Shown here one piece after another: positions 1-5,181 of a DNA stretch of 6,847 bases (the first letter of the stretch is position 1; the number at the start of each line of letters is the position of its first letter). The position numbers were made by a program, and so were the translations under genes. A model generated the notes under the pieces. That model did not search any database. It worked only from the letters and a program-made list of their open reading frames with translations, and was not told where the DNA came from. The stretch is from a bacterium (GTDB lineage Bacteria > NPL-UPA2 > JAUVJM01). The stretch is taken from the NCBI GenBank assembly GCA_030596585.1, contig JAUVJM010000073.1, positions 1 to 6,847 on the forward strand. The letters are read 5' to 3'.

Positions 1-792
1 CGGGAAAGGCAGGCTGTCCTTCAATTTTTCAAAGAGATGCCCCGGGGATTTGTGCCTGATTCCATCTGTTTGTCCTCTTTCGATTTTACGTCTGGCAAGG
101 GCAAACTGCATGAGAAAGAATTCGTCGAAAATCAAGCGCCTGCGGGCAGTTTCCCAATCCGATTTGATTTCAGGGAAATGTATTTTTCGCAGTGCATGGG
201 GAAGGTTTTCAAGACTATGTTTGTCCCGTATCGAAAATGGCAGAAATTCCGTAAAAGAAGAGCTAAATTTATCAACTGCATTCCTAAGGATTCTCCGCAT
301 CTGTCTCTGGCTTAGGTCTCTCGTTAATGGGTAAATCGGGACAATACAGCCTGATTCGAGCCGCTCTTCCCTATCTTCCCGGACAACTTCGTACGCGGGA
401 TTGACAATCTGCGTCTCTTTGTGGAAGTCTATCCTGCCGCTCACATAGACTGAAGAGCCGGTAGAGAACTGTTCCCCGAGATAGGGCTGGTTGAACCAGA
501 TTGCGTATATTACCCCGGTACCGTCGTCAATTGCCACTCTGAGGATAGTGTAGCCTCTGTGCGTTTCCGTGACGCCTTTCGCCGCCACCTTTCCCATTAT
601 TGTCTGCATCTCGCCTACCTGGACGTCCTTGATAGGCGTTATGCGGCTGCGGTCTTCGTAACGGCGCGGGAAATGGTAGAGAATATCCCCTGCCGTTTTT
701 ATTCCGAGTCTGGCGAGGACCTCACTGCGTTTTGGCCCGACTCCCTTCAGATACTGAGCGGGGCATTCCCACCAGTTTTGTTTAGGATTCAT
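1..792 (-). CDS. recG: ATP-dependent DNA helicase RecG, N-terminal part (runs off left edge)
   Basis: RecG remodels stalled replication forks and branched recombination intermediates in the cytoplasm. The 264 residues visible match the N-terminal wedge (OB-fold) region. A helix-hairpin-helix-like segment LKGVGPKR lies at 15-22, FPRRYEDRS at 41-49 and the wedge segment IWFNQPYLG at 98-106. VPIYPLTRDLSQ is at 151-162, and the family-typical ALRKIHFPE / ARRRLIFDEFF stretch spans about 200-226. The reading frame is still open at base 1 and stops at LPFP, which in this family directly precedes the Q-motif of the helicase core. All ATPase motifs would therefore lie outside the window. The ATG at 792 is chosen because AAGGA sits at 805-809, 12 nt upstream. 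The gene follows the importer ATPase in the same direction, 176 nt away, with a palindromic repeat between them, so it probably belongs to a separate unit. Identity rests on recalled family motifs and is very secure. Confidence 0.96.
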   Translation of the reverse strand, partial: MNPKQNWWECPAQYLKGVGPKRSEVLARLGIKTAGDILYHFPRRYEDRSRITPIKDVQVGEMQTIMGKVAAKGVTETHRGYTILRVAIDDGTGVIYAIWFNQPYLGEQFSTGSSVYVSGRIDFHKETQIVNPAYEVVREDREERLESGCIVPIYPLTRDLSQRQMRRILRNAVDKFSSSFTEFLPFSIRDKHSLENLPHALRKIHFPEIKSDWETARRRLIFDEFFLMQFALARRKIERGQTDGIRHKSPGHLFEKLKDSLPFP

Positions 793-827
793 TTCTTGTA
801 ATTTTCCTTGAAAACGATGATTATTTT

Positions 828-923
828 GTCATTCCCCGACTTGATCGGGGAATCCAAAATTTAGCTATACTCTCTGGATTCCCGCCGCAGTTTACCCCGT
901 ACTTGATGCGGGGCGGGAATGAC
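828..923. repeat. Palindromic intergenic repeat (two inverted GTCATTCCC...GAATCCA copies)
   Basis: Two inverted copies face each other. Copy A (828-856) starts GTCATTCCCC and ends GGGAATCCA. Copy B is read on the minus strand from 923 to 875, with the same ends but about 20 nt longer. GTCATTCCC (828-836) pairs with GGGAATGAC (915-923), and GGAATCCA (849-856) with TGGATTCC (875-882). Each copy also has its own hairpin: ATTCCCCGA/TCGGGGAAT around CTTGA (831-853), and ATTCCCGCC/GGCGGGAAT (878-886/912-920). The inner loops both read ACTTGAT on the plus strand although the outer arms are inverted. It lies between the importer ATPase and recG. No T-run follows on the minus strand, so it is not a standard intrinsic terminator. 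It resembles a non-autonomous REP/MITE-type element; mobility is inferred only. Confidence 0.85.
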
Positions 924-961
924 AAACAAAAGGCAAAAATTAATGACACAGAGTAGCAGCT

Positions 962-977
962 GCCTCATTTATGAGGC
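962..977 (-). other. Hairpin spanning the stop codon of the importer ATPase gene
   Basis: GCCTCAT (962-968) and ATGAGGC (971-977) are perfect inverse complements and enclose the TAA stop at 969-971. In practice this would fold as a 5-bp stem with a 6-nt loop. No T-run follows on the minus strand, so it is not a convincing rho-independent terminator. It might protect the 3' end of the mRNA or be chance. Confidence 0.35.
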
Positions 978-1760
978 TTTCTCGTAGTTTTGCCCTGAGA
1001 CAACCAGGACATAAGGCTTGTGGGAAATCGGGTTTTTCTCAACGACCACGACGGTTTCATAGACCTCTTCGATAATCTGAAAGGTCAAAACCTCGGCTGG
1101 TGTTCCTATTCTGTGAACACTGCCGTTATTAAGAAGAACAAGTCTGTCGCAGTACTCGCTTGCTAGGTTCAGGTCATGCAGAACCATCATTACCGTGAGA
1201 CGGGAACTTTTGTTTAGCTCTCTCACGAGGTCGAGGATTGCCGTCTGGTGTTTGATGTCAAGGTGTGATGTAGGTTCATCCAAAAGAAGCAATTCGGGCT
1301 CCTGCGCAAGCGCGCGGGCAACGACTGCAAGTTGTCTTTCCCCGCCGCTTATTTCTTCCATGGGTTGATGTTGATATGTCAGGGTGTCGGTCATTGACAT
1401 ATATTTTTGGGCGATTTCCTCATCCTTTTTCGTTTCGAGGAATTGGAGTCTGCTGTAGTGAGGAATTCTTCCCAGGAGAACGAATTCTTCTACAGTCATG
1501 AAGCTTGCCGGAATATTTTGAGAGACTACTGCTACCGTCCTTGCCAGTTCCCTGAATCCCATATGCCGGGTGTTTTTCCCCTTAAGCAGGATTTCACCTT
1601 TTTGCGGTTTAATGGCGCCGGTGATTGCTTTGAGAAGCGTTGTTTTCCCTGAACCGTTGGGGCCGATTATCCCGATCAGTTCTCCCCTTCCCACCCGGAA
1701 ACTTATTTCCCGGAGATGGAACTTCTCGTATCCGCAGGTCAGGTCTCTTATCTCAAGCAT
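969..1760 (-). CDS. ABC importer ATPase, BtuD/FecE/HmuV class (cobalamin, siderophore or heme uptake)
   Basis: This is a 263-residue cytoplasmic ATPase that powers a type II importer. All ABC motifs are present: Walker A GPNGSGKT 33-40, Q-loop Q81, signature ISGGE 137-141, Walker B LLLLDEP 157-163, D-loop SHLD 165-168 and switch His195 in MVLHDLN. Length and motif wording fit the BtuD/FecE branch. The frame stays open far upstream of 1760, to a Met codon at 2471, but that part lies inside the permease gene and reads as non-protein-like. The ATG at 1760 is supported by GGGAGGA at 1771-1777, 10 nt upstream, and by homology beginning at MLEIRDL. The start is 5 nt after the permease stop, so the two form an operon and almost certainly one complex. 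The substrate cannot be read from the ATPase. Corrinoid is favoured by the nearby cobO and corrinoid methyltransferase genes; iron-siderophore or heme remain possible. Confidence 0.95.
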   Translation of the reverse strand: MLEIRDLTCGYEKFHLREISFRVGRGELIGIIGPNGSGKTTLLKAITGAIKPQKGEILLKGKNTRHMGFRELARTVAVVSQNIPASFMTVEEFVLLGRIPHYSRLQFLETKKDEEIAQKYMSMTDTLTYQHQPMEEISGGERQLAVVARALAQEPELLLLDEPTSHLDIKHQTAILDLVRELNKSSRLTVMMVLHDLNLASEYCDRLVLLNNGSVHRIGTPAEVLTFQIIEEVYETVVVVEKNPISHKPYVLVVSGQNYEKAS

Positions 1761-1765
1761 TTTGC

Positions 1766-2782
1766 TCAGCTCCTCCCGAATAGAACCCGCCTCTTCGATA
1801 AAGCATATACAAAAAGCGTTCCGCCGAGTATTCCCGTAATTACACCAACGGGCAGTTCCATAGGCGAAATAATCGTTCGTGCGAGAGTATCGCAGAGTAT
1901 CAGAAAAGTCGCGCCGCTCAGAAAGGAGCCTATCAGTAGAATGCGGTGGTCTCCGCCGAGGAATAACCGGACGAAATGCGGCACGACCAGTCCCACAAAC
2001 CCGATGATACCGGCTATGGAAACGCTCAAACCGGTGAGCATCGCCGCGAGAAGGAAAAGGAGCTTTTTTGTCCGCTCCACGTTTATGCCCAGATGCAGTG
2101 CTTCTTCTTCCCCGAGAGAAAGAGCATTGAGGTCGGGACAGAAGAGATGAGATACAGCCAACCCGCAAATGGATACTATAACTGTTAGTTTTATGAGCTG
2201 CCAGCTCGGCTCCTGCAGGGAGCCCATTATCCAGAAAATGATTCCGTGAAGGTCCTCCGTGCGGGAGACTGCCATAATGAGCATAATCAGTGATGATGAG
2301 ATAAAGCTTATCATGACGCCCGTCAGGAGCAGCTGCTGAATTCTCAGCATGCCTTTTCTCAGACTCAGGGAGTAAACTGCCGCAATAATCACCACGGCTC
2401 CGAAGAATCCGGAAAGAGGCATCGAGAGACTGCCCGTGGCATGGCTCATTCTCAACGCTGTGTTCAAACATACTCCAAGCGCGGCTCCTCCTGAGATACC
2501 GAGAGTGTATGGCTCGACCAGGGGATTGCGGAACATTCCCTGGAGGATTACTCCCGCAAGACTCAGGGCTCCGCCAACGGCAAAACCCAGGATGATACGG
2601 GGCAGGCGGATGTCAAAGAGAATGCTGTATTCGGTAGTTCCCCTCCCGAAACGCATGAGAGGGACGATTTCTCTGAGAGGAATACCTGCCGAACCGATGC
2701 ATAGAGAAGAGGCGCCAGTTATAAGAAGGATTCCTGTTAAAACCAGCGTCCATATAATCCAGCGGGTTACTTTTCTATTCAT
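1766..2782 (-). CDS. ABC importer permease, FecCD/BtuC family
   Basis: This 338-residue integral membrane protein would form the homodimeric channel of a cobalamin/siderophore-class importer. Hydrophobic stretches run throughout, consistent with about ten membrane helices, the first near 8-28. Family hallmarks are RLPR at 59-62, the block GGALSLAGVILQ...RNPLVEP...LGISGGAALG at 70-103, a cytoplasmic GEEEALHLGI segment at 224-233 that typically contacts the ATPase, GFVGLVVPHFVRLFLGGDHR at 261-280 and PVGVITGILGG near 311-321. The length is usual for the family. The ATG at 2782 is the only usable start: upstream in-frame codons lack ATG, GTG or TTG before a stop. No clear Shine-Dalgarno precedes it. 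The ATPase gene follows after 5 nt. No periplasmic or lipoprotein substrate-binding gene lies upstream, where a repeat-filled gap and tRNA-Arg are found instead, so the binding protein must be encoded elsewhere. Cobalamin is inferred from context. Confidence 0.94.
   Translation of the reverse strand: MNRKVTRWIIWTLVLTGILLITGASSLCIGSAGIPLREIVPLMRFGRGTTEYSILFDIRLPRIILGFAVGGALSLAGVILQGMFRNPLVEPYTLGISGGAALGVCLNTALRMSHATGSLSMPLSGFFGAVVIIAAVYSLSLRKGMLRIQQLLLTGVMISFISSSLIMLIMAVSRTEDLHGIIFWIMGSLQEPSWQLIKLTVIVSICGLAVSHLFCPDLNALSLGEEEALHLGINVERTKKLLFLLAAMLTGLSVSIAGIIGFVGLVVPHFVRLFLGGDHRILLIGSFLSGATFLILCDTLARTIISPMELPVGVITGILGGTLFVYALSKRRVLFGRS
1771..1777 (-). promoter_or_regulatory. Ribosome binding site fixing the importer ATPase start
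   Basis: GGGAGGA on the minus strand, 10 nt before the ATG at 1760, lies inside the last codons of the permease gene. It selects the start that gives a normal 263-residue ATPase rather than the long open frame that continues upstream. Its position inside the permease gene suggests coupled translation. Confidence 0.75.
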
Positions 2783-2856
2783 TCGGCTTTGCGGCTTATA
2801 AGATTCTTACTGAGTTATCCATTTCGGAGGTAGCGTTACGCATTATTAGCTGCCAG

Positions 2857-2951
2857 AGATTCTTCCTCTTCGTTTCACTCATCGTCAGAATGACAGAGTG
2901 CATGTCATTCTGAGCCCCGAATGATTTCGGGGTAAACTATGCGAAGAATCT
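2857..2951. repeat. Inverted-pair repeat of the AGATTCTTC...TCATTCTGA family
   Basis: The outer arms are AGATTCTTC (2857-2865) and GAAGAATCT (2943-2951). The inner arms TCAGAATGACA (2885-2895) and TGTCATTCTGA (2903-2913) are perfect inverse complements across a 7-nt spacer. The right half contains its own hairpin, CCCCGAA-TGAT-TTCGGGG (2915-2932). The left half matches the right half of the repeat at 6567-6630, including the 14-nt run TCAGAATGACAGAG. The right half contains CGGGGTAAACT (2928-2938), which also occurs on the minus strand in the repeat at 828-923 (889-899). Here the GAATCT ends point outward, whereas in 6567-6630 they point inward. Confidence 0.85.
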
Positions 2952-3013
2952 AAGCATTGTTCACTAACCACTGTAATTTAATTATATGGGAATTTCCCTT
3001 TTTGCGTAACTTT

Positions 3014-3095
3014 ATTAGCGGGACGGGCATGCCCGTCCCCTACAAAATTGTTTGTTTTTTCAGATGTAGGGGTCAGGCATGCCTGACCCGTTAAT
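3014..3095. repeat. Pair of inverted 31-nt palindromic units beside the tRNA
   Basis: The left unit (3014-3044) and right unit (3065-3095) are inverse copies separated by 20 nt. Each contains a perfect 20-nt palindrome centred on GCATGC (3020-3039 and 3070-3089). Both are flanked by CCCTACA/TGTAGGG on the inner side and ATTAG/TTAAT on the outer side. The two stems differ at two base pairs, and both differences are compensated. CCCCTACA (3037-3044) can also pair with TGTAGGGG (3065-3072), so the whole pair could form either two hairpins or one long stem. The right unit begins 3 nt after the tRNA CCA end. No T-run follows on the minus strand, so classical terminator activity is unlikely. A REP-like or small non-autonomous element fits best. 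Confidence 0.85.
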
Positions 3096-3098
3096 TTA

Positions 3099-3174
3099 TG
3101 GTACGCCCGGGAGGATTCGAACCTCTGACTTTCGGCTTCGGAGGCCGACGCTCTATCCACTGAGCTACGGGCGC
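3099..3174 (-). tRNA. tRNA-Arg (anticodon CCG), CCA encoded
   Basis: A complete 76-nt cloverleaf reads on the minus strand. The acceptor stem is GCGCCCG (3174-3168) with CGGGCGT (3109-3103), then discriminator A (3102) and encoded CCA (3101-3099). The D stem is GCTC/GAGC and the anticodon stem TCGGC/GCCGA. The 7-nt loop CTCCGAA gives anticodon CCG (3141-3139), which reads Arg codon CGG. The variable loop has 5 nt and the T loop is TTCGAAT. Two weak points are on the 3' side: a G-U closing pair at 1:72 and an A-C mismatch at 49:65 in the T stem. All other pairs are canonical, so it is probably functional. It lies between the Fic gene and the importer genes, with a palindromic repeat abutting its 3' end. 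Confidence 0.96.
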
Positions 3175-3193
3175 ACGTCATAAGTTACCTAAA

Positions 3194-3221
3194 CTTATAA
3201 CCATTTTCACACGTTTCCCAA
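3194..3221 (-). promoter_or_regulatory. Possible sigma70-type promoter for tRNA-Arg
   Basis: On the minus strand TTGGGA (3221-3216) is followed after 16 nt by TATAAG (3199-3194), about 19 nt upstream of the tRNA 5' end. The -35 match is partial and the -10 match is 5 of 6. The -35 box overlaps an AACCGGTT palindrome (3220-3227). Plausible but not certain. Confidence 0.4.
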
Positions 3222-3258
3222 CCGGTTCCCTAAAATTCTTAAACACTCAGGTACGAGG

Positions 3259-4401
3259 TCATTCCTGTTTAAGTATCTCCAAATAGTTTTTATAGGCAAA
3301 CATCCTGCTGCGGGACTTTCCTGTTATCTCCTTAAGAATATTCAATTTGACAAGTTTTGCACACATATCATTTGCTGTAGGAAATGTTACGCCCATCATT
3401 TTAGCTATATCTTTAATGGACACGATAGGTCTATCAAGTAATTTCTCATGAAGAATGCCTGCCTTTGATGATTTTCTATAGAGCTTATTAATCCTGTTCT
3501 TATCTTCAATTTGAAGATTTACTATTTTATGAGATGTTTCACAGGCTTCATCTGCGACATAAAAAACTCCCTTCAAAAAAAATTTTATCCAAGCTTCAAA
3601 GTCTCCTCTATCTCTAACAGCCATAAGGCGATCATAATATTCAAGACGATTTTGTTTAAAATAATGGCTTAAATAAAGCAATGGTTTTTTTAATATTCCT
3701 TTGAAGCACAAAAAAAACGTTATAAGCAGCCTTCCTATCCTTCCGTTTCCGTCTAAGAAAGGGTGAATAGTTTCAAACTGAAAATGTATAAGACCGCATT
3801 CCATTAATAAAGGATATGTCAATCCGGAATGCATGTATTTCTCAAGATCCCCCAATGCCCTTGCCATTTCATGTGGCGGCGGAGGTATGAATCGCGCGTT
3901 TTTCAATGTACATCCTTTAGGACCTATCCAGTTCTGGGTTCTTCTAAATTCACCCGGGTTTTTCCCCACGCCCCTTACCCCTTCCATTAATTCAGCGTGT
4001 ATTTCTTTAATTAACCTAAGGGATAAGGGCAGCTCATTTAATCTTTTCAAGCCATAATTCATTGCCCGTACATAATTCACTACCTCCGAAACATCATTTG
4101 CCAGTGTTTTTGGTCTATTTTCAGATTCATACTCTAACACATCTTCCAGAGAAGCTTCGGTACCTTCTATCTGAGAACTCAACACTGCTTCTTTTCGCAC
4201 ATACATAGCTACAAATAGATTTGGATTGGGCAATGTTTCTGATATACCTGAAAGCCGGCCTATAGCTGTATCTGCTTTAGAAAGCATTTCTATTGTTTCA
4301 GAATCAATTTTCAATGGCGGCTTTGGCGCCAAAGCTTTTGGGATAAATGCCTTATAACTTTCTCTTTGAGTTATTGTTATTCCTGCTCTATTTTTATCCA
4401 T
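3259..4401 (-). CDS. Class II Fic-domain protein with C-terminal winged-helix (probable AMPylase)
   Basis: Fic proteins usually transfer AMP from ATP to a hydroxyl side chain of a target protein. This 380-residue protein carries the full active-site motif HPFLDGNGRIGR at 213-224, including catalytic His213 and the phosphate-binding DGNGR loop. The inhibitory-helix motif SSQIEG (75-80, form SxxxEG with Glu79) precedes it, so by position it is a class II, self-inhibited Fic. The N-terminal part (about 25-110) resembles the Fic_N domain. The C-terminus (about 325-375), with KDIAKMMGVTFPTANDMCAKLVKL, looks like a winged helix-turn-helix. Size and order match the class II type known from Shewanella (SoFic). 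The ATG at 4401 lacks a Shine-Dalgarno but has a strong promoter just upstream. The gene is visibly more AT-rich than its neighbours and lies next to tRNA-Arg, hinting at transfer. No small antitoxin gene is adjacent, as expected when the inhibitory motif is internal. The target is unknown. Confidence 0.93.
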   Translation of the reverse strand: MDKNRAGITITQRESYKAFIPKALAPKPPLKIDSETIEMLSKADTAIGRLSGISETLPNPNLFVAMYVRKEAVLSSQIEGTEASLEDVLEYESENRPKTLANDVSEVVNYVRAMNYGLKRLNELPLSLRLIKEIHAELMEGVRGVGKNPGEFRRTQNWIGPKGCTLKNARFIPPPPHEMARALGDLEKYMHSGLTYPLLMECGLIHFQFETIHPFLDGNGRIGRLLITFFLCFKGILKKPLLYLSHYFKQNRLEYYDRLMAVRDRGDFEAWIKFFLKGVFYVADEACETSHKIVNLQIEDKNRINKLYRKSSKAGILHEKLLDRPIVSIKDIAKMMGVTFPTANDMCAKLVKLNILKEITGKSRSRMFAYKNYLEILKQE

Positions 4402-4410
4402 CGCGTAACG

Positions 4411-4439
4411 AGTATGCCATTTTATTAAGGATATGTCAA
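4411..4439 (-). promoter_or_regulatory. Strong sigma70-type promoter giving a near-leaderless fic transcript
   Basis: On the minus strand a perfect -35 box TTGACA (4439-4434) is followed after 17 nt by CATACT (4416-4411). A TG one base upstream of this -10 box makes it an extended -10. Only 9 nt separate the -10 box from the fic ATG at 4401. Initiation about 7 nt downstream would leave roughly 2-3 nt of leader, consistent with the missing Shine-Dalgarno site. Confidence 0.65.
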
Positions 4440-4445
4440 GTTTTA

Positions 4446-4480
4446 TTTAATAACATTTCAATAATGTTTCTTTTATTAAA
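4446..4480. promoter_or_regulatory. AT-rich dyad just upstream of the fic promoter (possible operator)
   Basis: TTTAATA (4446-4452) pairs with TATTAAA (4474-4480), and inside it AACATT (4452-4457) pairs with AATGTT (4463-4468). It sits 6 nt upstream of the -35 box of fic. AT-rich sequence throws up such dyads easily. A binding site for the Fic winged helix or another regulator is only a guess. Confidence 0.3.
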
Positions 4481-4525
4481 TTTGGCTTTAATAAGGCATG
4501 TCCTCAACCAGACAATTGGAGAACC

Positions 4526-5167
4526 TTACAATATTGTCAATATTTCGTCAAGACCTTTAATTAAACCGCTGCCATTCCTCTTACCATCTCTATCAACGCA
4601 CAGGGCTTTTACTCCCGCTTCTGTCGGTGCTACGTAATCTGCTTCCCACGAATCTCCAATGTGCAGGAGTTCGTGTTCGGCTATGTTAAGCCGCTTGCAG
4701 ATTTCCCTGTAAACTTGCTCCGTCTTGACGCTTTTGAAATCCGATATTGTCGAAAATGTCCTAAAGAAGTAGTCTCCCAGTTTTTCTAATTTAAACTCGA
4801 GAAACTCCCGCGGCATGAGCGTTATCACTATCATCGGGAACCTGTTGTGCAGTGCGGAGAGAGTTTTTTCTACTTCCGGGTATACTTTTATTCTCTCTGC
4901 GTATTGGCGCAGGATTTCCGCATAACTCTTTCTCACGCCGAAATGCCTGAGCCAGTGGTCCATATCATACCATTTGAGGTCTCCTTCTCCGACCTTTTCA
5001 TATTCCCGGAGCACAAAGCGATAAGCTTCCTCAAAACTCAGCCCTTCTTTCTCAGCGTAGAGGCGCGGCATTTCTTCGAGCCACACAAGGTCGTTGAACT
5101 TCGCATCGACCAGTGTTCCGTCCACGTCGAAAGAAACTATTTTTGTCTTCCCGACAGGTTTTTCCAT
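4526..5167 (-). CDS. HAD-superfamily hydrolase (phosphatase-like)
   Basis: HAD enzymes mostly hydrolyse phosphate esters through an aspartyl-phosphate intermediate. This 213-residue cytoplasmic protein shows motif I DVDGTLVD at 14-21 (nucleophile Asp14, acid/base Asp16), motif II Thr116 in MIVITLMP, a likely motif III lysine at 145 or 148 (FKSVKTE) and motif IV GDSWEAD at 171-177. The segment between about 22 and 95 is a helical cap of the C1 type. Length is typical. Motifs do not identify the substrate; small phosphorylated metabolites are usual for the family. The ATG at 5167 has AAGGAG 8 nt upstream, and that site uses bases of the kinase stop codon. The start is 12 nt after the kinase ends, so the two are co-transcribed and probably co-translated. 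Whether it opposes the kinase is untested, and HAD proteins of this type are seldom protein phosphatases. Confidence 0.88.
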   Translation of the reverse strand: MEKPVGKTKIVSFDVDGTLVDAKFNDLVWLEEMPRLYAEKEGLSFEEAYRFVLREYEKVGEGDLKWYDMDHWLRHFGVRKSYAEILRQYAERIKVYPEVEKTLSALHNRFPMIVITLMPREFLEFKLEKLGDYFFRTFSTISDFKSVKTEQVYREICKRLNIAEHELLHIGDSWEADYVAPTEAGVKALCVDRDGKRNGSGLIKGLDEILTIL

Positions 5168-5175
5168 CTGTCTTT

Positions 5176-5181
5176 CTCCTT
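5176..5181 (-). promoter_or_regulatory. Ribosome binding site overlapping the kinase stop codon
   Basis: AAGGAG (5181-5176), 8 nt before the HAD gene ATG, starts with the last two bases of the kinase TAA stop (5182-5180). A ribosome terminating on the kinase would cover this site, so translation of the two genes is likely coupled. Confidence 0.7.

Larger units (their letters stand above)
2783..3098. other. 316-nt intergenic gap between tRNA-Arg and the importer permease
   Basis: I see no credible gene here. An open frame over 2978-3181 is the tRNA read as protein. The gap holds two repeat types: a 95-nt inverted pair (2857-2951) and two 31-nt palindromic units (3014-3044, 3065-3095), listed separately. 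A small dyad GGGAATTTCCC is at 2988-2998. On the minus strand TATAAG (2795-2800) could be a -10 box for the permease, but no matching -35 box is seen. I found no B12-box-like or other riboswitch core ahead of the permease, although such elements cannot be excluded by eye. Confidence 0.6.

Noticed and set aside
37..801. Plus-strand open frames in the left 800 bases
   Set aside because: They are antisense to the recG frame, which carries clear family motifs. No ribosome sites or recognisable proteins on the plus strand.
828..923. The palindromic elements as CRISPR or as rho-independent terminators
   Set aside because: There are no regularly spaced direct repeats with unique spacers, and no T-runs follow the stems in the direction of the genes. 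They are better read as REP/MITE-like elements.
1761..2471. An N-terminal extension of the importer ATPase frame up to a Met at 2471
   Set aside because: This part overlaps the well-supported permease gene in another frame and has low-quality, Arg/Ser/His-rich translation. Homology and the ribosome site start at 1760.
2978..3181. A 67-residue minus-strand open frame starting MTCARSSVDRAS
   Set aside because: It is the tRNA-Arg sequence read as protein (the familiar ARSSVDRASASE...RFESSRA pattern), followed by repeat sequence. It has no coding support.
3217..3230. The AACCGGTT palindrome upstream of tRNA-Arg as an operator
   Set aside because: Eight bases of symmetry are too short to stand out, and nothing else nearby suggests a regulator.
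3259..4401. Fic gene as a toxin-antitoxin pair with a small partner gene
   Set aside because: No small antitoxin-like frame lies on either side. The inhibitory motif is inside the Fic protein itself (75-80), which fits class II.
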